64,000 nt of DNA from JACVRX01 sp963819885 (GTDB lineage: Bacteria; Actinomycetota; Actinomycetes; Jiangellales; Jiangellaceae), in contig CAWFXV010000016.1 in NCBI GenBank assembly GCA_963819885.1, positions 8,555 to 72,554 on the forward strand. Reading direction: 5' to 3'. The notes below the pieces were generated by a model, which worked only from the letters and a program-made list of their open reading frames with translations, was not told the DNA's origin and did no database searches. Made by a program: the position numbers and the translations under genes. Below are positions 57,346 to 64,000 of the stretch, in pieces (position 1 is the first letter of the stretch; each line of letters opens with the position of its first letter).

Positions 57346-58286
57346 CCCGCGTCGACTCCGCCGGCAGCCGCCCGGCGGTTGACTGTGCGGTGCTGGTGGT
57401 CACCTACAACAGTGCCGATCACGTCGGCAATCTCCATCGCCTCCTTGCCGGAGGCTGCCAACGGACTCCGGATCAGGGTCGTCGTGGTGGACAACGGATC
57501 CTCCGACGCCACTGCGGACGTCGTCCGGAGCTTTCCCGACGTCGTTTACCTCCCCACAGGCGCTAATCTGGGCTACGCCGGCGGCATCAATACCGGTCGG
57601 GACGCATGTCGCCCCTGCTCCTCGGTGCTGATCGTCAATCCGGACCTGACGCTGGAGCCAGGAAGTCTCCGGCTGTTGCACTCGGCCCTAGATCGTCCAG
57701 GAGTGGGAATCGCGGTGCCAACGCTGCTCAATCCGGATGGCAGCTACTATCCCTCGCTGCGGCGGGAGCCGACCGTGCTGCGGGCCATCAGGGGATGCCC
57801 TCTTCGGTGGGCGGTGGCGTGACCGGCCCGGCTGGTTCACCGAAACGGTGTGGCGTGTGTCGACGGGTGAGCGGGATGTGGACTGGGCCGGCGGCGCGGC
57901 GTTGCTGGTGTCAAGTGAGTGCGATGAGGTCGTCGGTTCGTGGGACGACCAGCGGTTCTTCCTGTATTCCGAGGAGACCGACTACGCGGCGCGCGCGCGG
58001 GACGCCGGCTTCCGCATCGTCTACGTGCCGACGGCTCGGGCGCGCCACATCGGCGGTGCATCGGGTGGCTCGCCCCAACTCGTGGCGCTGATGACCGTAG
58101 AACCGGGTCCGCTACTACGAGAAGCGACACGGGCGCCGGGCCGCTGCACGGGCTTTTCGCGCCGGTGTCATGCTGCACGGGCTCGTCCGGTTCATGCAGC
58201 CAGCGCAACGAGCGGCGTTGTATGCCGTCATGCGCAGATCGCGATGGAGCGGCCTACCGGGCGGCCGGCACCTTCCTCAAGTGTGA
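57342..58286 (+). CDS. Family 2 glycosyltransferase, WbbL-like (frameshifted)
   Basis: Starts at a GTG overlapping the PHP stop. CAVLVVTYNSADHVGNL is the nucleotide-binding start. RVVVVDNGSSDATADVVRS, GYAGGINTGRDA and SVLIVNPDLTL (DxD ~95) follow. DVDWAGGAALLV, FFLYSEETDYAARARDAG (~205) and RARHIGGAS are the rhamnosyltransferase signature end. The C-terminal tail (RRSRWSGLPGGRH) ends at a TGA at 58286. Shifts near 57450, 57800 and 58095. About 310 residues. Last gene of the four-gene operon. Faces the ABC gene convergently. Confidence 0.83.
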
Positions 58287-58390
58287 CATTGGCCTCACCA
58301 TCGCGCAGCGGGGGTCTACCGCGGTGGGTATCAACTGGGCCGGCCGCGGGCGTTTTGGCGCGGCCTGCAGCTCGGCCGTCGTGAGCCCAG

Positions 58391-59103
58391 CTACTTCGAC
58401 CTGAAATAGTCGGCTGCCGTGTGATCGGTCAGCCCGGTAGGCTCTTCTTCGAGGACGACGCCGCCGTCGAGGAAGCAGACCCGGTGCGCGACGTGACGCG
58501 CGAACCCCATCTCGTGGGTGGCCATCAGAATGGTCATTCCTTGCTCCGCGAGTTCGCCGACGATGTGCAGCACTTCGCCGATCAGCTCAGGATCCAGAGC
58601 GCTGGTGATCTCGTCGAGGAGAAGAAGGCGCGGGTCGTAGGCAAAGCGCCAGCACGATCGCCACCCGCTGCTGCTGGCCACCGGAGAGCCGGTCGGGGTA
58701 CTCAGCCGCCTTCGCCTCGAGACCGACCCGCCGCAACAGACCGCGAGCTCTTTCCTCGGCCTCGGCTTTGGCCATCCCGTGCACGACCCGAGGGGCGAGG
58801 GCCACGTTGTCGAGCACACTGCATGTGCGGGAACAGGTTGTAGGCCTGGAAGACCACCCCAATGCGGCGGCGGACCTGATCGGGGTTCACCCGGGGATCC
58901 GTGACGTCCTGCCCGTCCAGGTTGATCACGCCGCCGGTCACGATCTCGAGCAGGTTGATACACAGCGGCAAGGTCGACTTACCTCGTCCGGACGCCGAGA
59001 CCAGCGCCACGACCTCGTGCTCGTCGACGTCGAGATCCACTCCGTCGAGCACGACCTGGTCCTCGACCGCCTTGGTCACGCCGGTACACGACAGCACAGT
59101 CAT
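58391..59103 (-). CDS. glnQ: Polar amino-acid ABC transporter ATP-binding protein (frameshifted)
   Basis: The ATPase of a glutamine-type importer. The Walker A reads ALVSASGRGKSTL, where GPSGSGKST is usual; the lysine and serine are kept. The Q-loop is VFQAYNLFPH, and LSGGQQQRVAI is the ABC signature. The Walker B region (AYDPRLLLLDEITSALDPE) lies in another frame, followed by the H-loop ATHEMGFARHV. The frame changes near 58820 and 58660. About 240 residues. The ATG overlaps the permease stop (ATGA). The rest of the transporter, binding protein and most of the permease, is absent. Confidence 0.85.
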
Positions 59104-59283
59104 ACGACGGCCCCGGCCTGCTCGCGGCGGACGGCGCGAGCGGCGAGCGCCTCGGCGAACCGGGCCGACAGAAATGCAAGCAGCACGACCAGCATGCCCG
59201 CGACGACTGAGGCGTGAAGTCGAAGGATTGAGAAGACTCGATCTGCGCGGCCCGAACCGCGTCCACGGCTCCGAGCAAGGAGA
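59100..59283 (-). pseudogene. glnP: C-terminal fragment of a glutamine-type ABC permease
   Basis: About 60 codons encode KDVGLISLLGAVDAVRAAQ and ESSQSFDFTP, the GlnP C-terminal region, and a final hydrophobic segment GMLVVLLAFLSARFAEAL. They end at a TGA overlapping the glnQ ATG. The frame begins directly beside the integrase N-terminal half. The rest of the permease is missing, so this transporter cannot function as encoded. Confidence 0.65.
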
Positions 59284-59777
59284 TCAGGCCGACGTCCTTC
59301 TGCCCCGGCCGCCTCGTCGAGGAACCGCGGTAGGGGCTCGTCGATGATCAGTAGGTCACCGATGAACACGAGCGGACGTGCGGGTGCAGTGGGGTAGGCC
59401 CATTCGGTGATCCGGTTGATGTAGCGGTGCAGGTTGATCAGCGTGTTCTTGATGCTGACTCGGTTCAACGGTTTGCCGGTTGGCGGGGTGGGCGTCGTGG
59501 TCAGCCAGGTCTTGAATGCTTCGATGTGTTCGCGTTCCAGATAACTGCCGACGTCGAGATAGTTCGTCGTTGGCCAGGTGCCGAACCAGCGCATGTGCAC
59601 AACGTCGACTAGGTCGCCGACGACGAACTCCTGGCGGCATGGGAGCGCAACACCGGGAAGGCCGCCTGCGGTCAGGTTGCCTGGGGCGAGACAAGCAGAA
59701 CCTCCGACGTTGTCCGGGCCGTCGCAAGCTTGAGAGTCGCGGTCCCCGCCTAAGGCCTTCCGAGTGGTTAGTTTCAT
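59282..59777 (-). pseudogene. Tyrosine recombinase, N-terminal half
   Basis: From ATG 59777 (MKLTTRKALGG...). After a shift the SAM-like core-binding domain is clear: MRWFGTWPTTNYLDVGSY, HIEAFKTWLTTTP, RVSIKNTLINLHRYINRI, EWAYPTAPARPLVFIGD and DEPLPRFLDEAAG. The homology stops at 59282 and changes to GlnP sequence. The matching catalytic-domain fragment lies at 54033-54335 on the same strand, 5 kb downstream, and begins where this half ends. Confidence 0.75.
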
Positions 59778-59844
59778 CCGTCCAGGAACACAGACCTGGA
59801 CCGGACGCGCAGTCGACGTCGCTCGGCGGTGTCCCTTTGGTTCG

Positions 59845-60741
59845 TCACGTGACCGGGAGCCGCGCCAGACCGCGGGCCACCGGTCCAAGCACCTGCTGAC
59901 GCACGGTAAGAGGAGTACCGGACTTGGAGTGGATCATCACTGCCAAGTCGTGTTCGGTGATTTGCGCAAGGAAGTCGGTTGCCGTGTCGACAGTCAGCGG
60001 AACGGAGTCCCAGTAGCTGTGGCACAGGCTCGTCTCGGCAGCAAAAGAGGCCGCTGCCGGGTCCATAACTTGATCGACGAAGACACCATACAGTGTCCAT
60101 TCTGATACATGAATCTTTGAACCGACCGCGTCCAGCCAGGGACGGCCGGTGACGAGCTCGATGCGTTCCTTCAGTGCCGCAAGGACGGCGGCATCCCAAA
60201 GCATGAACGAGCTGACGTAGTCCGCGAATGGTGGCCGATCGGGAGGGAGGCCAAGCAGTTCACGGGCGATCGCATGCCAGCGTAGATGCCGCTCGAGCCC
60301 TGCGTGAACCGCGTCCGGCACACGGTAGAACCTCGCAACGTCGTCTCGAATCAGGTCGTCGGTCCGCACTGGACGGACAAGCACGATGTCCGAGTCGATT
60401 AGCAGAACAAGTCGGGTTCCCACCGTCCGCGCCAAGTCGAGCTTGAGCAACTGCTGCATAACCCACCCCCGGATGGGTGGGAAAGGATGCCGCACATTGA
60501 GGTAGACATTGCGACCAGGGATCCCCACCATCCGCCGTGGGACGAGGTCCTCGAGTGTTAGCACTCGACAACGTGGGCCGGCGAGCTCGGAGAATAGCCC
60601 GACATCTCGCCGTGGAACGACAACGTGATGTATCACGTCGTCGTCGGTCCATGCCAGAACGGACGCGTGAAGCTCACGGAAGATTGGGAAATCCGGTGCG
60701 TAACTTGGGGTCACTACCGATAGTCCACTCAACCCGAACAC
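59845..60741 (-). CDS. DUF6492-type glycosyltransferase-like protein
   Basis: 298 residues, intact, the second member of this type. LSVVTPSYAPDFPIFRELHAS opens it. VLLIDSDIVLVRPV (~110-123, DxD type), RHLRWHAIARELLGLPPD, DYVSSFMLWDAAVL and SEWTLYGVFVDQV match the copy at 46455. It ends with a region that ends in RLPVT. Presumed glycosyltransferase of the capsule locus. Lies between the Wzz-like gene and the integrase remnant. Confidence 0.77.
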   Translation of the reverse strand: MFGLSGLSVVTPSYAPDFPIFRELHASVLAWTDDDVIHHVVVPRRDVGLFSELAGPRCRVLTLEDLVPRRMVGIPGRNVYLNVRHPFPPIRGWVMQQLLKLDLARTVGTRLVLLIDSDIVLVRPVRTDDLIRDDVARFYRVPDAVHAGLERHLRWHAIARELLGLPPDRPPFADYVSSFMLWDAAVLAALKERIELVTGRPWLDAVGSKIHVSEWTLYGVFVDQVMDPAAASFAAETSLCHSYWDSVPLTVDTATDFLAQITEHDLAVMIHSKSGTPLTVRQQVLGPVARGLARLPVT

Positions 60742-60789
60742 TCCTAAAAATGCCTTACCGGGTGGGAGTAGGCGTTGCTCCCGACGGGA

Positions 60790-62050
60790 TCAAGTTCTTG
60801 CTCCAGGCTCGATCCGTCCGACTCGGTCGCGGCGGGTCGCGTAGCAGACGATTCGGGAGTTGGCGTCGCCCCGCACGTCGGCATTCGGCCCCCGCACCCG
60901 CGAACCATCCACCGGCACCACCTCCGCGTCTAGCATCCGGCCCGCGCATGCCCGCGCAATCGATCCACCGGCGTCGCCTCCGCGTCGGCATCCGCCCCAT
61001 CCACCCGCGAACCATCCACCGGCACCACCTCTGCGTCGACGGGAGTGGGCGTCGCCTCCGCGACGACATCGGCCCTGCGGCCCCGAGCCATCCAACGGAG
61101 TCGCCTCCGCGTCGGCATCCGCCCCACCCACCGCGAACCATCCACCGGCACCACCTCTGCGTCGACGGGAGCGGGCGATCGCCTCCGCGAACAAGCATCG
61201 GCCCTGCCGCGGCCTCGAGCCATCCAACGGCGTCGCCTCCGCGTCAGCATCGGCCGGCCCCATCCACACGCGAACCATCCACCGGCACCACCTCTGCGTC
61301 AGCGGGAGTGGGCATCGCCTCCGGAACGACATCGGCCCTGCCCAGCCCCGAGCCATCCAAAGGCGTCGGTTCTGCTTCGACGGTCGGGCCAGCACCAACC
61401 GTGCGCTCGGCCCGCCGTTGGTCGAGCGCCACCGCCACTGACAGCATTACGAACAGTGCGATCCCGCCCAGTCCGAGAACCGCTACGGCCGGGCGTAACA
61501 GCCCTGAGACGAGGAGCACTGGCTCGTCGCCCGGGTCCACCACAAAGGGTGTGATCATGAACTGGGGATCGACACCCTGCTCCTCTTGGACTTTCTGTAG
61601 CTCTGCCACCACTGCGGTCTGAACTACCTCGATGGTGCGCGAGGCAGCCTCCGGGCTGTCCCCGATGGCCACAACCTCGACAAAGGGCCTGGTCGATCCG
61701 TAGGTCACCGAGGCCCTTATCTCGTACCTGTCATCCGCACCCGCGGCGCTGAGCGCCTCCCGCGCGCTCTGGGTGCTCAGGCGTCGCGCGATGACATCAA
61801 TGATGACTGACGGGTCGCCGAAAAGGCTGAATGGGTTACTGGAGTCGACCTTGGCCAAGCTCGGGTCCTCTTGGATTTCCTCAGCGGTTGGCGGCGCTGG
61901 GGCCGGAAACAGCACGGTGTTCGAGCTGGTCTCATATTCGCGAGGCGTCAGAAAAACGACGTATATCAACCCGAGAAACGTTAGTGCGAGCACGCCTAGT
62001 GAAAGCACCCGGTGCCGCCACATCGTGCGCACTATAGCGAGCAGTTCCAT
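60790..62050 (-). CDS. Wzz-like chain-length protein with a repetitive C-terminal tail (frameshifted in the tail)
   Basis: Starts at an ATG 62050, which shares one base with the Wzy stop. It is a Wzz/capsular-polysaccharide co-polymerase: membrane segment 1 VLSLGVLALTFLGLIYVV (residues ~15-32), an extracytoplasmic domain with Asp/Glu-rich helices (~33-170) and segment 2 LLRPAVAVLGLGGIALFVML (~190-210). A cytoplasmic tail of about 200 residues follows, rich in Asp, Ala, Glu, Pro and Val and made of near-repeats. Frame shifts within the tail are inferred: one unbroken frame stops at 61244, another continues DAEVVPVDGSRV... and stops at 60790. Length control of the surface polymer is the inferred role. 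Confidence 0.7.
60898..61385 (-). repeat. Tandem repeat in the Wzz-like tail
   Basis: Four units beginning gaaccatccaccggcaccac (plus-strand reading) at about 60898, 61006, 61132 and 61271, spaced 108, 126 and 139 bases. Each unit contains a second motif, gagccatccaa.gg. On the minus strand they encode repeats like DAEVVPVDGSRV and DAEATPLDGS. Lengths differ by non-multiples of three, as expected from indel errors in a repetitive stretch. Confidence 0.7.
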
Positions 62051-63599
62051 CAGAGAGTCTCCATTTCGGCCGACGATAGGTGCTGCCGGCCGGACACAGG
62101 CGCTGATCTCGCCGGCCGTTCGCGCGAGATCAACCAGCATGCTCCGGCGAACCCAGCCACCAGCGTATGCACGCCAACAAATTGCGGGTAGGCCATGGCG
62201 TCGAAAGTGGCAGCACCGATGGTCGCCGCAGCCGACGCCCCAGCCACCGCCGCACAGAGCATACTCAATTGCGGATCAAAGAGCAGTCGTCTACGGGCGC
62301 TCAGCGCGACTGACATGGGCAGCGCCAGGTAAAGGAGCAGCGCAACTACACCAGGCCAACCGAGCTCGACAGCAGTCTTGACGAACTGGTTGTCGAAGAC
62401 CTCCATAAGATTGGTTGTCATGTATGTGCCTCCGCCTTGGCCGAACCATGCGGAGTCGGACATCAAGTCCGTCGCGAGGCCGTAATCGTCCGTGCGGGCC
62501 TCGTTGGGTGTGAAGAGGAACGTCTCCAGTAGCGTGCGAATCAATCCCTTAGCCGTGAGGAGAACTGCCGGCGGCGGCGAACGGTACGATCGCAAGAGCC
62601 ACCAGGCGCTGGCGCACTGGAAGTACGACGATCAGAAACCCCAGGGAAAGTGCAGCAGCAATAATTCCGGAGCGGGAAATCGACGCCAGGATACCGACTG
62701 CGATGAACACGCTGGGAGCCCAGCGTCGGATGGCCGGGCGACCCTGGTCGCTGATCGCCAACCACAGCGCCAGCGGCAGGACCATCGCCGACGTGACACC
62801 GAGCTCGATGGGGTGCAAGGCCGTTCCAGTAACCCGACTCAGCGCGCCGCGGGCCTGGAAGACCATGGCCTCACCGCTCTCCATCAGCGGGATCGCCCGC
62901 AATGCCGGGGTGATGTCGAACTTGAACCAGAACTGCAGCGCGGCAACGAACCCACAGAAGGCGGCGGCCCACACGAGGGCTCGGGTGACTCGCCGGATGT
63001 CGGCCGCCGAACGGAGCGTCTCCGCAGCCAGGAAGGCGACACCGGTACAGGCCAGCAGCTGAAGAATCCAACGGTCTGCAGCGCGGATTGTGACGTATGG
63101 CTGGACATAGCGGTTAATAAGCGCGTACGAGATCAGGCTGACAACCCACAGGGCAACGAAACCAATACGTATCGGATTGCGGTGATCAAGTGGATTATGT
63201 AGGCCAAACAGCGTTCCAAAGAACCAGACCCCAAAGCACAACATACCGACCATTGATGCGACATAGCCAGATGCACCAACCGTGCGCGAACACGACGTTG
63301 GACGGAATGACCATCAGCGTCACGACGAAGATCTGAAGCAGCCGGATGGTGCCGTCGCCGGTCAGTGCGATGATCATCAAGCGCGTTCGCCTGTGTCAGA
63401 GCGAACATCCGCACTCCAAGACTCCGGCCGGAAGCGAGTGGGGCGGGAGCTCCGCCAGGCTATGCACGCCGTCGATCCACGGAATGCGACTCGCCGTACT
63501 GGCGACAGTATCTCCCGGCGCTGCTGGTACGTGTGGCAACGTCCCCCCAGATCCATCCTTCGCGTCTCGCTGTGACCCGCCTATGGTCGAGTCGGTCAT
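62050..63599 (-). CDS. O-antigen ligase/Wzy-type polymerase (frameshifted)
   Basis: A multi-pass membrane protein of the O-antigen ligase superfamily that polymerises lipid-linked repeats. From the ATG at 63599 the encoded N-terminus is cytoplasmic (MTDSTIGGSQRDAKD). Then come about 10-11 hydrophobic helices (LLQIFVVTLMVIPSNVVF, MVGMLCFGVWFFGTLFGL, ALVWAAAFCGFVAALQF, VFIAVGILASISRSG, ALVVLPVRQRL). The family's large periplasmic loop (FKFDITPALRAIPLMESGE, VFDNQFVKTAVELGWPG) contains typical residues. Shifts near 63400, 63275 and 62560. About 500 residues. The stop overlaps the Wzz-like ATG. Confidence 0.72.
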
Positions 63600-64000
63600 C
63601 GAGTAGCAGCCCCCTGACAACACCCGTCTGCTGCGCTAAGAACGCCGACGTCTTCTCCCTTGTCGGACCTAGGGCACCATCGTACGGACGGTGGGGCAGA
63701 AGGCGAAACCGGCGCCCGATCAGGGCTGGGTACTACATGATTCAGCAGCCGTGCTCCAAGACGTCCATCACGGCAGGTCAGCCGGACGTTAGCGCGGTTT
63801 CTTTGGCGACCCGTCTCGCTCCGCAGCCGTCCAGCTCCGCCGGCAGCGCCAACCGTCGTCCATGTGGCCGTTCTGATCGCGCTGGCGTTCCCGCTGGCTG
63901 AGCGTCGGCGGTGCTCCTCATGGACCCGCGCTCAAGGCATACGGCGCTACCAGCCGAGGATGTACCTGCGCCAGGATGGAGGAGGGCAGCAGGGTCGCAA
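63600..64000. other. Right-edge stretch without an assigned gene
   Basis: About 400 bases. A plus-strand frame at 63533-63901 lies opposite the Wzy start and is probably a shadow. No ribosome site or homologous frame is convincing on either strand. The last bases (GYQPRMYLRQDGGG in one plus frame) look protein-like but are cut by the edge. Confidence 0.3.

Noticed and set aside
60860..61441. Plus-strand repeat protein (EPSTGTTSAS-type repeats)
   Set aside because: The repeats are the reverse complement of the Wzz-like tail, which continues from a recognisable membrane protein on the minus strand. The plus frame has no start region or homology.
1..64000. CRISPR arrays, tRNA and rRNA genes
   Set aside because: No set of evenly spaced 24-40-base repeats with unique spacers was seen. 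No tRNA cloverleaf or rRNA signature was recognised by eye; a covariance search would be needed to be certain about tRNAs.

Overview
This is high-GC DNA from an actinobacterium. The left third carries the actinobacterial order mfd - mazG - SurA-like lipoprotein - eno - ftsB - DUF501 - ppx on the minus strand. The proteins (CarD-domain Mfd, MazG with an N-terminal extension, type II NADH dehydrogenase, cyclopropane synthase) and the many GTG starts fit Actinomycetia. I cannot name the genus. I see no rRNA, tRNA or CRISPR array.

Layout. 1-9.5 kb: ACT-domain protein, cyclopropane synthase, ndh, uracil-DNA glycosylase, ppx, DUF501, ftsB, eno, mazG and a SurA-like lipoprotein. 9.6-14.4 kb: a sugar ABC importer (lipoprotein and two permeases, no ATPase) in one operon with a NagZ-type hexosaminidase. 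14.5-18.1 kb: mfd. 18.3-27.4 kb: sulfate activation (an APS kinase with a sulfurylase-like N-terminus, cysN, cysD, cysQ) around a VapBC pair and two secreted proteins (a PQQ-type sugar dehydrogenase with PKD, and a six-Asp-box propeller). 27.4-42.9 kb: an extracellular polysaccharide locus with a polyprenyl-phosphate sugar transferase, epimerases, two zinc-binding C-methyltransferase-like proteins, a glucose-1-phosphate cytidylyltransferase, a PIG-L deacetylase and an RfbC. Inside it are three secreted or membrane proteins, including a 1,300-residue dehydrogenase with PKD and five PA14 domains. 42.9-64 kb: a mosaic with a 61-bp direct repeat, mobile-element remnants, a split tyrosine recombinase, truncated rfbB, rfbD, flippase and glnP fragments, several glycosyltransferases, an overlapping four-gene operon (NodB deacetylase, ATP-grasp, PHP, GT2), and a Wzz/Wzy pair at the right end.

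Data quality matters here. Many genes, including housekeeping ones (mazG, cysN, cyclopropane synthase), are broken by single-base shifts that leave the protein sequence otherwise conserved. These look like sequencing errors rather than decay. From about 45 to 59 kb several genes also lack their central part or stop at abrupt joins. That may be real rearrangement or assembly gaps closed without Ns. Where the frame is broken I give the span of the conceptual gene and say so.

The 27-64 kb genes would work together as a surface-glycan factory: sugar nucleotides are made and branched or methylated, a phosphoglycosyltransferase primes the lipid carrier, GT2 and DUF6492 enzymes extend the unit, flippases export it, Wzy polymerises it and Wzz sets the length. 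The sulfate-activation genes beside it could supply PAPS for sulfation as well as cysteine, but no sulfotransferase was found.
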